64,000 nucleotides of DNA from Nemertoderma westbladi (GCA_032718475.1 JAUCBJ010008394.1:62001-126000); one strand, 5' to 3'; counted from the stretch's first letter, positions 21,037-32,086 are shown. The notes: generated by a model from the sequence alone, not told the origin. Made by a program: numbers and translations.

Positions 21037-21557
21037 GGGACTCTTACACTTTGACGTGCCATTATAGCAATTTTTTGATATAATGAAATTATCTTAAAAT
21101 ATTTGTTCTAGAACAAAATAATTTTTATATTATATGAATAGATAATATGTTCTAGAACATTTAAAAAAAAGAAACAAAAACTAGCTAGTATAACAAATTT
21201 ATACAAAGATAACCTACAATAAAAAATTTAAAAAATTAACAAATTAACTAGTGCTTTTTATTTTCGTTCTAGAACAAAAAATATTTGTTCAATAACAAAA
21301 TTGTTATATTAAATGTATAAAAAAAAGATTAAATTATCCATTATATAGATAATATGTTCTAGGACATTTTAAAAATAGAAACAAAATCTAGCTAGTATAA
21401 AAAATTTAAATGTAATAAAATGTAATTGTACCTGTAGAGTAAGTATATTACAATCTAAATAGAATTATATTGAATACAAAATAATTTTAATTAATATATT
21501 ATAATAATTATATAATTAATATTGTATATAGGTGGCACGGCAAACTGTAAGAGAGCC
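21037..21557. mobile_element. hAT-type MITE, 521 bp
   Basis: The ends GGGACTCTTACACTTTGACG… and …CGGCAAACTGTAAGAGAGCC are 24-bp imperfect inverted repeats (about 20 of 24 match). The 8-bp target duplication ATAAAAAG lies at 21029-21036 and 21558-21565. The paralogous locus has the 8-mer once, at 792-799, which proves insertion. An 8-bp duplication with T at position 2 and A at position 7 fits hAT transposase preference. No coding capacity. Confidence 0.85.
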
Positions 21558-21565
21558 ATAAAAAG

Positions 21566-21957
21566 TTACAAATCATTCGCAAATATAGCTAGTTTTTGCT
21601 ATTTATATAGTCTAGATTGTGTACCCTATTCTTAAAAATTTTCTTATTCTAGAATGTTTTTTAAACAATTTTGTCTCTTTTAACATGGCCTCTAAGAAAA
21701 TTATTTGTTCTATAACCATTTTTATAATACTAATATTTCATTATATAATGTTTTAGAACATTTCAAAGAAATCTTTAGAAATTAGCTAGTTTATAAAATT
21801 GGAGGGGTTTTGGTGGTGTTGGGTACCCATACCCAGTGACATAATGGAGAGGAAGTATAATTAAGACATTAATATGTTCTAGAATAAGCAATATTTAAAC
21901 AAAATTCCTGCTTACCAATATGTCATATTTCATAACTTGAGATGTACTAAATGGAAC
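21566..21957. other. AT-rich non-coding, duplication B
   Basis: Collinear with about 800-1185. No gene is seen. Confidence 0.6.
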
Positions 21958-21960
21958 TAA

Positions 21961-22177
21961 AGGCCATGCTACACCACAGGAGCGGCGAGCGGCAGCGGCG
22001 AGCGGCTGCGGCAAGCGGCCACTTTTTAAAAATAGAACATATTATTTTCTATGGGTGATGATTCACCACAAATGGCTGCTGCCGCTCGCCGCTCCTATAG
22101 TGTATCATACTAAAAGGCGCCACTAAAAGGCGCTGCCCGCCGCTGCCGCTTACCGCTCCTGTGGTGTATCATGGCCT
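21961..22177. mobile_element. PIF/Harbinger-type MITE, 217 bp
   Basis: The termini start AGGCCATG(C/A)TACACCACAG and are inverted repeats of at least 25 bp with one mismatch, followed by GCGG-rich subterminal repeats. TAA is present on both sides (21958-21960 and 22178-22180), and the paralogue near 1187 has TAA once. A three-base TWA duplication and a GGCC-type end fit PIF/Harbinger. GC content is far above the surroundings. Confidence 0.85.
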
Positions 22178-22180
22178 TAA

Positions 22181-23219
22181 TATAAATAACGTCGTGAAAA
22201 TAATGTTCCATTTAAAAATAAACTAAGTATTAGATGCTAAATATCGTGGAACATATTTTTCACTATGCTCTCGATTCTTTATTAACCTCGCTACGCTTGG
22301 TAAATAAAATATCTCGAGTATAGTGAAAATTATTTTCTACATTATATACCTTGTAATAAATAATTAGAAATAGCCTGGCGCAGATGTAAAACCCAGTAAC
22401 TTTCGGAAGTTCAAATCTCAAGCTATTATTTTATGACGAAATTCAGATTGTGTTACATATTTGGAATCCTTGCATGGCCAGCTTTCTAACAGTAGAAACA
22501 ATTCACAATAAGGGTTAAGAGTAACTGTGGTGTAACTGGTGCAATATCTACTCAGACAACTTTTTCTCAAAAGCTTGTATAGCTAAAGAATGAAAGCGAA
22601 AATAAAAATTCTGGCTCACTCAGCAAGGAGGTGGGAGGTGAAACTATCTCCCTTTCAAATAAGGTAAAGCAATGGCCAAACAATACAAACCCTTTCTTTC
22701 GGACTATTTTTAATGCCAAAATTTGGCTAGTTGACCACCACGGACTGCCAGTCAGACAGACTGCTTACTATGACTGCATTAAGCATATTGTATTTTTAGA
22801 TACTTTTTGGTTGGTCTTTATTATTTCGAGTTCATTTAGATATTTTTACAAATTTTTATCAGTTAAAACATTTCACCCAAAGGACATACATAAAGGCTCC
22901 TCTGCACCTCCGTAGACTGTATGTATACCTTCCACCCGGTTTCTCTATTCTTTCTTTCTCAAAATGTTCTTACCTACATTTCAATAACCACAGCGTTTTC
23001 TTTATTAACATTATCAGACTAGTTCATTCAGAGACCTACCTACCAGACCTTGTCCTATTGCCCTGTAAATTGTACTTGTCATAAAGAAACCCTAGTAATC
23101 GATTTCTCCCATAGGTGCTTACCAGTGTATCACTGTATCAGACTGTTCCCAGAAATATTTCATTTCATGAGAACGTTACAACATCTAAAAGCCAAGATCT
23201 GCCATTGGTTATGATTCTC
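22181..23219. other. Non-coding 3' flank of transporter copy B
   Basis: Includes the uninterrupted target of the LINE at 1367-2579 (near 22350), a remnant of the 25565-26213 MITE family at about 22436-22660, and a segment at 22580-22785 that copy A lacks. No gene is supported. Confidence 0.6.
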
Positions 23220-24527
23220 CTAGCCAACACGAAATCTTAAAACAAATACAGCAATTAAAGAGAAAATAAAAGGCAACCCCAAAAGACTGAGAAGCGAACA
23301 AGCTGCTTGCATTCCAAAGTGATCATTGAGAAATCCACCACAAATGGGACCTATGATAATTCCAATAGACAATGACATTCGCAACATTTGTTGGAGAAGA
23401 GATCTGGTGTCAACATTGTCTGGGTAACCACAAACATTCACAGCCAGTTGTGTTTGCGTTTCCAGTGCCGGGCTCAAGTATAAACCTGTACCAAATCCAA
23501 GGAGAGCGCATCCAGTAACAGAGACGGGCAGATAATGAGGTAAACCGAGAAGTTCTGTAGGGCCTATTAGTTGCATTCCTAATGCTACTACCATAACTCC
23601 TAATACAGTTGGTATGATAGTCTTCATTTTTTTCATTATTAAACTCATTATTACACCTGTAAACAATTGAAAACTAGGAAGTATCATATATATCCGACCA
23701 ATATTGTATTGGTTCACATTGTAAGTGTGATGAATGTAGGCAGCATAGTTCGCCACTGCAAATGATGTCTGCATTACCCAATACATGTACAAAATAAACA
23801 TAAGAGTTACTGCTGGATTCTTCAGAACCCCAAGATAGGTTGGTCTGTCTTCATTAGATTTACATCTGTCTTGAATGTAAGCTGGTGACTCTATCCAACA
23901 GTAAAGGAGTATAATGAGAAACATCAAACCTGATATTATAAATGGGAATTCAAAACCCAAAGCAGCAAAAACTGTTGAACCAAATACTGGTGCTACCATG
24001 TATCCAAGGCTGCTAGAAACTACAGATACACTGGCTAATAATGTTCTTTGTGTGGGCCACACTTCCATCAATATACTGAATGAATATATAAAACTGATGT
24101 TGAGTCCAACAGCTTCGATGATGCGAAGTGAAAAACAAACAAATATATATAATCCATTACTATGGTTAGGAATATATTCTACAAACCCAAATGCTAACTG
24201 GGAAACAGCTCCAATGATTCCAAATAGACCCAAAGAGATATGAGTTCGCCAATTGTTGATAGAATGAGGGCAAGTAATAAAAATTGTCAGTCTCACCATT
24301 GAAAACGTTGAAAGTAATGCACCAATCAGAGTCTTTGACCAACCTCGTTCTTCAACAACAATTGGAAAGAAAGTCTCCAATAGATTATGACACCAACCTG
24401 GTATCATTTGATACATCAACAACATGACCACTAACATATAAAGTCTCCAGCCCTTTTGGTGACCATTATTATATGGACGACTTATATTAATTGAACTTGA
24501 GTTTTTGTGATCATCTTCATCTGACAT
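23220..24527 (-). CDS. MFS transporter copy B, intact
   Basis: This is a 435-residue, 12-helix major facilitator protein from MSDEDDHKNSSS to …FVLRFRVG, with no introns or internal stops. Helix 1 holds YQMIPGWCHNLLETFFPIVV. The loop EERGWSKTLIGALLS precedes helix 2, as in monocarboxylate transporters and oxalate/formate antiporters. A hydrophilic loop with ESPAYIQDRCKSNEDRPTY separates the two six-helix halves, and TGCALLGFGTGLYLSPALE lies in the second half. Family members move small organic anions across the plasma membrane, but the exact substrate cannot be inferred. The start agrees with all copies and has TATA-like sequence within 40 bp upstream. It is the best candidate for a working gene together with copy D. 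Confidence 0.9.
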   Translation of the reverse strand: MSDEDDHKNSSSINISRPYNNGHQKGWRLYMLVVMLLMYQMIPGWCHNLLETFFPIVVEERGWSKTLIGALLSTFSMVRLTIFITCPHSINNWRTHISLGLFGIIGAVSQLAFGFVEYIPNHSNGLYIFVCFSLRIIEAVGLNISFIYSFSILMEVWPTQRTLLASVSVVSSSLGYMVAPVFGSTVFAALGFEFPFIISGLMFLIILLYCWIESPAYIQDRCKSNEDRPTYLGVLKNPAVTLMFILYMYWVMQTSFAVANYAAYIHHTYNVNQYNIGRIYMILPSFQLFTGVIMSLIMKKMKTIIPTVLGVMVVALGMQLIGPTELLGLPHYLPVSVTGCALLGFGTGLYLSPALETQTQLAVNVCGYPDNVDTRSLLQQMLRMSLSIGIIIGPICGGFLNDHFGMQAACSLLSLLGLPFIFSLIAVFVLRFRVG

Positions 24528-24529
24528 TA

Positions 24530-24570
24530 TCCTCGGTGTGTGTATACCTATAGTATCAAGTGGTGGATCA
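24530..24570 (-). promoter_or_regulatory. TATA-like core promoter candidate for transporter B
   Basis: On the minus strand ACTATAGGTATACACACACC lies 10-35 bp before the ATG, in the same position as in copy A. Inference from conservation only. Confidence 0.35.
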
Positions 24571-25560
24571 AGAGTCTTTGCAGTTCCTAAGATATTCTAC
24601 AACCTGGAATGTGAAGAAGCTGTGGAGGTTGCATTATAATGCGTAGATGTTGTTGGAAATGTGGAAATATATTTCAAACATCCAAAGGATATTACATGTA
24701 AAAGATTTATTGAAATTTCCCATTGCCTTTAAAGTTCTTATAGGTAACCTGTCCATTTTCTTGCTTGCTACCCTTACATTGATAGACTTTAGAATAGCTC
24801 TGGTACAAATTATGGCTAGAGTATTATAGAACTACATTTGTAAAACTTATGTCATTGTTACCTTGGCAACATTGAAGAGTTCTAGAACAATAGAAAAGTA
24901 TTACATACTATTCTAGAACATAAATAAAATAAAAAATATAATGTTCTAGAATAATATATAGCTATACGTTTAAATAGCTAGTAAATTTAGAAAAATATTC
25001 AATTTGGTAGCTAAATTTATTAATAAATAAATAATATAAATAGATGATTTTTTTAAATATTACTAGCTATTTTAAATTTGAAACATAACTAGCTATATGT
25101 TCTAAAAAAAAAAGACATAAATAAATAAATTACATAAATAAAATAAAAAATATAATGTTCTAGAATATATAGCTAGTTTTTAAATTTTAAAATAGCTAGT
25201 AAATTTTAAAAAATATTCAATATATTATATATAATATATATATATAATAATATAAAATATTTATTATTTTTTATGTATCGTAGGAAATTAATTAGTTACG
25301 CTTTTTCGCTGCAGCTTTAAGTGTGTACCTTTAAGTGGTACATTAATTTATTATTATTTCAATACCCATATTACTTCATCAGCATACGATGCGTTGGCGT
25401 TGTATCACACATAAGTACCGATTTTGGGATAGAATTGCTCAATTCTAATCTGTATTTAATAACTGAGCCTCGTCCAGCGCGATGGCCCCACGAACGTGTA
25501 ATCTGTTATAATAAAGAAAGCAAAAAAAGAACTACTTTCTGATCCAGAACATTTTTACAA
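24571..25560. repeat. AT-rich palindromic repeats upstream of transporter B
   Basis: Collinear with 4880-5500. It carries TTCTAGAA-ended inverted repeats (24885-25105 and 25135-25215) and a short TA-rich tract near 25225-25260. At 25425-25500 it shares an inverted segment with about 6330-6420. No gene is supported. Confidence 0.5.
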
Positions 25561-25564
25561 AGTA

Positions 25565-26213
25565 CACCATGTCAATGTCCATGTCCATGTCCAAATATGT
25601 AACAATATCTGAATTGCGTTGAGAAACAGCTGAGATTCAGGCGTTCAAAGATTGCAAGAATTATTGTTCGCTGCAGGCCATTTATTCTATCTAATAAATA
25701 CACGAAATTCTAGAACGTGTTATTTATTTTATGAGTTGGTTGGCAACAGCAGTATTCCTATCCAATATATCTATTGCGTAGATATTCATACATAAACAAA
25801 ATGTTCCAGAACATCGTTGATTTTTTAAATAGAATAAATTGCCTTCAGCGAAGGATAATTATTGCAATCTTTGAACGCCTATATCTCAGCTGTTTCTCAA
25901 CGAAATTCAGATATTGTTACATATTTGGAATCCTTGTAACGTGAGCTTTTTAATGATATGAAAGATTCTTCACTAATGTGAAGAATGGCCACGATACGGA
26001 GGGTGCGATTTCGCAAAAGACACTTTTTTAAAACGCTTATAAAAAAAATTTAAAGGCAAAATCGACAATTCCGGCTTCACGGGGTCATCGACGGTGAGTG
26101 GAACTAGTTATGTTTCAAATTTCAAGCAATATGATAAAGATTTGTAGAAAAATCTGGGGGGGGGGGGGGGGTCCGTGTCATCAGAAAATGACACTATATT
26201 ACGGGACATGGTG
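25565..26213. mobile_element. Palindromic MITE with CACCATGTC ends, 649 bp
   Basis: The element starts CACCATGTC and ends GACATGGTG, with TA on both sides (25563-25564 and 26214-26215), as in Tc1/mariner-type insertion. Long internal inverted repeats (ATGTAACAATATCTGAATT near 25600 and its inverse near 25915, with GAGAAACAGCTGAGAT) make most of it palindromic. A second copy starts at 32554, and remnants lie near both transporter A (2756) and transporter B (22436). A G run lies at about 26157-26171. No coding capacity. Confidence 0.7.
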
Positions 26214-26329
26214 TATTAAAATTAGTATTAAATTTCTGAATTCCACCTCTGTTTCCATTTTTTTTACTATTTGACCAGTTTGACTATTGACAACTGGATC
26301 AGCAGTTTCATGAAGCTTAGAACAATAAT

Positions 26330-27330
26330 ATGGTACAACAACAACAACAAAATAGAAAACAAAACTTTGGACAATTGCAACTCTTATGCCAAAAAATCCC
26401 TTACTTCTACCAAATTATATGTATATTGCAAAGTATCAATTAATGTAAGGAATGCATATTCATATGGCATCTCATATTTATAAAACATTTTTTGCAATAT
26501 GGTGTGGTGTATCTTACATAATTGCATAAGTAATGAGATAATAAAGTATGTAGTTCCAATAGAGGAAGATTTTGGTAGAACTAGAACTGGAATATATGAC
26601 GACCATATGCCATGAATAATTTGAACAAACAAATATTATTTATAGACATAATATATCTCTTTAAAGACGCCGACTCATCTAAACTAATACGAACTAATAA
26701 CTATTATGTTATAGCTCACTATAAAAAACTTCAATAGGGTTGGTGCAAGAAAATATTGTTGGGTTAGAAACAATTGAATAAGGGGTAAGTAAACAAGGTG
26801 TCCTCAATCGAGTGCCAGGGTGTGTTCTTTTTTGGAGAGTGATAATATTATTGATCAATTGAAATCCTCATTAAAACTCAATTATTTCGCACATGATTTA
26901 TATCATTGAGAAGCTGAGAATCATGTGCATCTTTTGACACATAAATTAATTAAATTCATGAAGAGGAATGCTCATAAAAATGCTGATTGAAATTCTGCAT
27001 AATTGACTACACACACAAGTATTATGTAGTTTTCAAAAGTTTAGTAATTATACACACAGACAGACTTCTATAAATAGTTCCCCTGTCAGTCACTCAGGGA
27101 GTAATTGTAAGAAACAAAGTTAACTTTTTGGTGTCTCCCAACCGTGCAAATGTGTTGCTATCTCGAGAAAATGACATCATATTATGCGAAGATTTATCAG
27201 TATTATTGGATACAAAATGTCCAAAAAATACATCAGGAGATATAGGGAGATAGCAGCTGTAACTACATGTAATGATTGGAAAGATCGAGACTCAGTTAAC
27301 TGTATCACAAAGTATATCACGTACTCAAAT
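26330..27330. repeat. Block U, copy B
   Basis: This block is uninterrupted here and serves as the reference for the Penelope-like insertion in copy A. The plus-strand readings ESDNIIDQLKSSLKLNYFAH (from about 26840) and VNFLVSPNRANVLLSRENDI (from about 27119) are shared with the other copies. Both contain stops nearby. The minus-strand frame 26384-26632 is similar to 10802-11038 only in part. No family was recognised. These may be exons or remains of a neighbour gene duplicated with the transporter. Confidence 0.6.
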
Positions 27331-27336
27331 GAGCAT

Positions 27337-27480
27337 CTAAGATCCGATCGATGCGAACTAAGATACTAGATACATACTTAGATTCTAGGAGACAACCTAG
27401 ATCCTAAACGGAACTTAGATCCAAGAAACCAACTAATGCCTAGGATCGAACTTAGATACTAGAAGCGAACATCGTTTGCA
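27337..27480. repeat. Degenerate minisatellite
   Basis: About seven degenerate units of 17-22 bp with a CGAACTTAGATACTAGA-like core. A related array lies at 58895-59035 at the same place in block U. Confidence 0.6.
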
Positions 27481-27995
27481 ATGCCAAGATTTAAAAAATA
27501 TGAGTGGGAGAGTAGGAAAATTTGTTATGGTAGGACATCAGTCACAGGAAGCATCAATATATTAGATTGCCTGGAATCACTCTTTATCCTTGGCCAATGA
27601 AAGACCAGCGTAGATTTTTATGGACGGATTTCTATCAGTAGCGTCTTTATACTGTATTATATAATTAATACTTATATCCATCCATATCTTTCTTTATGCT
27701 TCAATTTTTTAGCTCTAGTTACTGACGAGCAATGCTTAAGCATATCCATTATTTTATTATACAGTAGGAATCCGAGTACCGTGGACACTATCCAACACCT
27801 CTGTTTGAATGTGTTAGACAACACCTGGATGGGAATGCTATGGATGGTAGCTAACAAGGCAAGGCTGTACCTACACAAACACCATGAGAAACTGTGACAA
27901 GCACAATACACATTGGCTGACTGACTGGCACGAGCTATTTAAACATTTCAAAGTAATTGCAGCACCCATTGTTGCCTGTTTTGCAAGAGCTTGAA
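27481..27995 (+). repeat. Distal block U, copy B
   Basis: Collinear with 59035-59560. A short reading, MPRFKKYEWESRKICYGRTS, occurs in both. The 59276-59560 frame (94 codons, ending IVACFARA) is shifted here by indels in the corresponding region near 27740-27990. Function unknown. Confidence 0.45.
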
Positions 27996-28080
27996 ATGTA
28001 TTATATTTGCACCACGTACCAGCCCATTATCAACAATGCAGACACATTTGCCCATTCCTTCTCCCTTTGGGACTTAATTA

Positions 28081-28145
28081 CCATAGCTGATGGTTAGAGC
28101 GTCAGAATTGGGGGTCACCAGTTCGAACCCACCTGGACGTCATTG
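28081..28145 (+). ncRNA. tRNA-like sequence, probably a SINE head
   Basis: TAGCTGATGGTTAGAGCG resembles a pol III A box and AGTTCGAACCC a B box, at about tRNA spacing. The acceptor arms do not pair well, so this is not a working tRNA gene as read. A short tRNA-derived SINE head is the likelier reading. Confidence 0.4.
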
Positions 28146-28432
28146 CCGACTTTGCAAAAGCTGTGCCCAACAACGAGTTATAATAAAATCAAGACAGCAA
28201 TTAAATGGCAAAATGTATAATATTTACATAAATTTAAGAAAAAGCCACACAGGTCTATGTAGTAACATAAGTGTGAATAACGTTTATAGTAACCTTGTGA
28301 TATTAGCATTGTCTTATTTTGTTGTATTACTAAACATTTTATGTAACAATGAATAAACATGTTATGTAATTTAACTTGATCAACATGAAACAAGGTTAAA
28401 AAATACATGATTAATTGAATGTGGCGAGAATA

Positions 28433-29639
28433 ATAGAAAAAACAATGGTGTAAGGACTTTCAGCCACAAAAAGGTGTTATAGTGTATTGCAGACCTTTCA
28501 ATAAACAATGTTTATCTTTATCAATGCAGTACTGATTAATGTTGTACGTACACTACCGGTACATATAGTGGACGACACAACATATCGAATTTTCTTTACA
28601 TTCTACAGCAATATACTACGGAGCCCCTAAAGGGACATGAGAAAAAAAATTTTTTTTTTTGCTAACTCGTGCGAACGACTTAGTATGTCGTGCGAACGAC
28701 TTACTAAGTCGTTCGCACGAGTTAGCGAAAAAAAAATATTTTTTTCTCATGTCCCTTTAGGGGCTCCGTAATATACTGTATATGCATTATGCAATTTGAC
28801 AAAAATATATATCGATTTTCGCACAGTAATGTACAGTATACAACAAAAATTAGACAATTGGATATATCAAATATACAGTATTTTACATTATACAGTAACA
28901 CTGTATAAGTACAGTGTATAACAGTGTATAATATACTGTACGACAAAATTGGGGTTAAACAGGGTTTAAATTTTAGTTTAAAAAATTTACGAAATATAAA
29001 AGAAGTAAAAATTATATTCCAAGACCAATTCAAAAACAAAAAGGGGGGGGGGGGGCTTAATTGTGAATTGAGTTGGCAATAGCAGGAAGCCAACATTCAT
29101 TCAGTAGACTACCGGAGTTCCTATTGATTGAGTCATCATTGGGAGAGCGTATAATAGTTTTCCTGCTATTGCCAACTCAATTCCCAATTAAGCCCCCCCC
29201 CCCCCCTTTTTGTTTTTGAATTGGTCTTGGAATATAATTTTTACTTCTTTTATATTTCGTAAAATTTTTAAACTAAAATTTAAACCCTGTTTAACCCCAA
29301 TTTTGTCGTACAGTATATTATTACTTATACAGTGTTACTGTATAATGTAAAATACTGTATATTTGATATATCCAATTGTCTAATTTTTGTTGTATACTGT
29401 ACATTACTGTGCGAAAATCGATATATATTTTTGTCAAATTGCATAATGCATATACAGTATATTGCTGTAGAATGTAAAGAAAATTCGATATGTCGTGTCG
29501 TCCACTATATGTACCGGTAGTGTACGTACAACATTAATCAGTACTGCATTGATAAAGATAAACATTGTTTATTGAAACGTCTGCAATACACTATAACACC
29601 TTTTGTGGCTGAAAGTCCTTACACCATTGTTTTTTCTAT
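28433..29639. repeat. Long inverted repeat, arms about 480-500 bp
   Basis: The left arm (28433-29090) and right arm (29157-29639) are near-perfect inverted copies around a spacer of about 65 bp. Homopolymers mark the inner ends (G run near 29043, C run near 29193). The left arm is longer because it holds the MITE at 28618-28769 and a few short tandem TACAGTGTATAA units near 28905. No coding frame is supported. RNA from this region would fold into a long hairpin. Confidence 0.85.
28618..28769. mobile_element. 152-bp palindromic MITE with 8-bp target duplication
   Basis: The ends are ACGGAGCCCCTAAAGGGACA… and its exact inverse, and almost the whole element is one palindrome with GTTCGCACGAGTTAGC near the centre. 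AATATACT flanks it at 28610-28617 and 28770-28777. The right arm of the large inverted repeat (near 29455) preserves the unfilled site. The superfamily is not certain. An 8-bp duplication is compatible with hAT, P or Merlin. Confidence 0.85.
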
Positions 29640-30058
29640 GAAACAGGGTTCTATGGTAGTTTTATACATTTTCTCTGTATTACATCTCACTATCCCACCA
29701 TACCGGATATTAATTAACCTTAATGTGTGCCTTCATACTAACAAGTCAAAAGATACAATTTATATCTAAATAATAGTAATACTTTCAGTAATCTAGAATA
29801 TTTCATTAAATTAACTTTTCAAAGAAGAATCTCACAATGATGTGCATGGTATCTAGGATCCGGAAGTTCCTCGATATTACAGTTGTTACCTTCTGTGAGC
29901 TTAAATATTACATGGAAAGATAGGCTTATTTTACATAAATTATAATTATACACAAGTTACTACCTTGTCAGAAAATAGCCAACACCGGTTAATAGTTTCA
30001 GTAGTACATACAATATTTAGGTAAACAAATGTCAGTAAGCGTGTCAGCAATGTCAGGG

Positions 30059-30120
30059 TATCTCAGTTGATTGAGCGCCAAGCAGGATATCTATTGGTTG
30101 GAAGTTCGAGCCCTGCCTTG
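30059..30120 (+). ncRNA. tRNA-like sequence, probably a SINE head
   Basis: TATCTCAGTTGATTGAGCGC is a good pol III A-box match and AGTTCGAGCCC a good B-box match, 43 bp apart. The flanking arms do not form a clean acceptor stem. Downstream is TA-rich without a clear tail. Confidence 0.4.
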
Positions 30121-30304
30121 CATCCCAAAAGTATGATAATAATATGATAATATACTTATAGTATGATATAGTATAATGTGGACGAGATGATGAACCACAA
30201 CACCAATAATTAAAATACTAGTATTAGTAGTAATATACAAAGCCAAGTTCAATAAAACAATCAGGGACCACGGTTTACATTTCACCACCTAGCTAACAGG
30301 ACAT

Positions 30305-31591
30305 CTAAAAGATAATGCAGCCACCAAAGAGAATAAAAAAAGGCAACCCCAACAAACTGAGAAGCGAACAAGTTCTCTGCATTCCAAAGTGATCATTGAG
30401 AAATCCTCCAAAAACGGGACCTATAATGTTTCCAATAGACATTGATATACGAAACATTTGTTGCAGAAGAGATCTGGTGTCAACATTGTCTGGATAGCCA
30501 CAAACCTTCACAGCCAGTTGCGTTTGTGTTTCCAATGCAGGGGTCATGTATAATACTGTACCAAATCCGAGGAGTGCAAATCCAGTAATAGAAATTGAGA
30601 AATCATGAGGTAAACCGAGAAGTTCTGTAGGACCTATTAGTTGCATTGCTAATGCTACTATCATTACTCCAAATACAATAGGAAAGGTAGTTTTCAGTTT
30701 CTTCATCATTAAACTCATTATTATACCTATGAAGGCTTGAATACTAGGAGATATCATATATATCCGACCAATATTGTATTGGTTCACATTGTAGGTGTGA
30801 TGAATGTAGGCAGCATAGTTCGTAACTATAAATTGTGAGAGCATAACCCAATATGTGTGCAAAATAAACATAAGAGTTATTGCTGGATTCTTCAGAACCC
30901 CAAGATAAGTTGGTCTGACCTCATTAGATTCACATCTGTCTTGAATGTAAGCTGGTGACTCTTTCCAACAGTAAAGGAGTATAATGAGAAATATCAAACC
31001 CGATATTATAAATGGGAATTCAAAACCCAAAGCAGCAAAAACTGTAGAACCAAATACTGGTGCAACCATGAATCCTATATTGCTGCTAACAAGAGTTAGA
31101 CTAGCTAATAATGTTCTTTGTGTTGGCCACAATTCCATCAAGAGACTGAATGAATACATAAAACTGATATTGAGTCCAAAAGCTTCGATTATACGCAGTG
31201 AAAAACAGACAAATATATATAATCCACTGTTACTATTAGGGATATATTCTACAAACCCAAATGCTAACTGGGAAACCGCTCCAATGATTCCAAATAGACC
31301 CAAAGAGATACGAGTTCCCCAATTGTTGATAGAATGAGGGAAAGTAATATATATTATAAGTCTCATCATTGAAAACGTTGAGAGTAATGCACCAATCAGA
31401 GTTTTTGACCAACCTCGTTCTTCAACAACAATTGGGAAGAAAGTCTCTAATAGACTCTGACACCAACCTGGTATCATTTGATATACAAGCAGCATGCTCA
31501 CTAACATATAAAGTCTCCCGACCTTTCGGAGTCCATTTTTATATGAACGCCTTATATCCATTGAACTTGAGGGGGCCTCTTCATCTGACAT
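30305..31591 (-). CDS. MFS transporter copy C, frameshifted at the C-terminus
   Basis: The frame codes for 428 residues starting MSDEEAPSSSMDIRRSYKNG, with the same 12-helix layout as copies A and B (YQMIPGWCQSLLETFFPIVV, EERGWSKTLIGALLS). The last residues read FILFGGCIIF instead of the …RFRVG end of B, D and E. In the neighbouring frame the sequence continues SLVAALSFR, close to the normal tail, so one extra A in the run near 30333 has shifted the end. Only about 12 residues after helix 12 are affected, so function may survive. By eye it is closer to D than to A and B. Upstream is a TATA-poor leader, CTAGTATAGACATAGTATAGAAG. Confidence 0.85.
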   Translation of the reverse strand: MSDEEAPSSSMDIRRSYKNGLRKVGRLYMLVSMLLVYQMIPGWCQSLLETFFPIVVEERGWSKTLIGALLSTFSMMRLIIYITFPHSINNWGTRISLGLFGIIGAVSQLAFGFVEYIPNSNSGLYIFVCFSLRIIEAFGLNISFMYSFSLLMELWPTQRTLLASLTLVSSNIGFMVAPVFGSTVFAALGFEFPFIISGLIFLIILLYCWKESPAYIQDRCESNEVRPTYLGVLKNPAITLMFILHTYWVMLSQFIVTNYAAYIHHTYNVNQYNIGRIYMISPSIQAFIGIIMSLMMKKLKTTFPIVFGVMIVALAMQLIGPTELLGLPHDFSISITGFALLGFGTVLYMTPALETQTQLAVKVCGYPDNVDTRSLLQQMFRISMSIGNIIGPVFGGFLNDHFGMQRTCSLLSLLGLPFFILFGGCIIF

Positions 31592-31864
31592 CTTCTATAC
31601 TATGTCTATACTAGATGTATATCAGGTGAACTCATCTGAAGCAATAGGTCGTCCATCAATGAAAGTTATATCAATCGACGCAGCTCAACAAAATTTTCGA
31701 AAACATTATTAAAGTGTCTTTTTATAATTCGAAAAATAGCCCCATAACACGAAAATTGCCATAGACTCAATGATAGAAACAACAGCGGGTGCGGATACGC
31801 CCAAACTGCAGAAAGTATATTACTTGCCCAGTTTTAGTAAGGTTGTGTTTACTCACTCGCACTA
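31592..31864. other. Non-coding, nothing recognised
   Basis: Upstream region of transporter C, without block U homology as far as I can see. Confidence 0.4.
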
Positions 31865-32086
31865 TCACAGACAGTAATCAACATTAACTGTTTGTTTATA
31901 ATGTAGTAGCCCGACAGCTGAATAGCTCTTCACAGTGATTCCTATGGGGATATCTATAAGGTTACTCACTGCTGTGATAGGTGGTAGGCCAGCTGATTGA
32001 ATTATAAGCACAGGACCGTCATCTAATGGGTCAGGCCCGCCTAATAATGCTCCTACAGCCAACTTTCTATGTATTCGTTTGCCACA
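31865..32086 (-). other. Possible terminal exon, unrecognised
   Basis: On the minus strand an acceptor-like ACATTAATTGACAG near 32087 is followed by an open frame containing RKLAVGALLGGPDPLDDGP, SAGLPPITAVSNLIDIPIGI and SYSAVGLLHY, with a stop at 31865. Amino-acid composition is protein-like and glycine-rich. I do not recognise the family, and no partner exon was found upstream. Confidence 0.3.

Noticed and set aside
23914-24243. Plus-strand frames opposite transporter copies B, C and D starting MRNIKPDIINGNSKPKAAKT
   Set aside because: They recur only because the transporter on the other strand is conserved. No domain is present and the frame ends vary.
28081-30120. Two tRNA-like sequences (28081, 30059) as functional tRNA genes
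   Set aside because: A and B boxes are good, but acceptor and anticodon stems do not pair properly, so SINE heads or pseudogenes are more likely.
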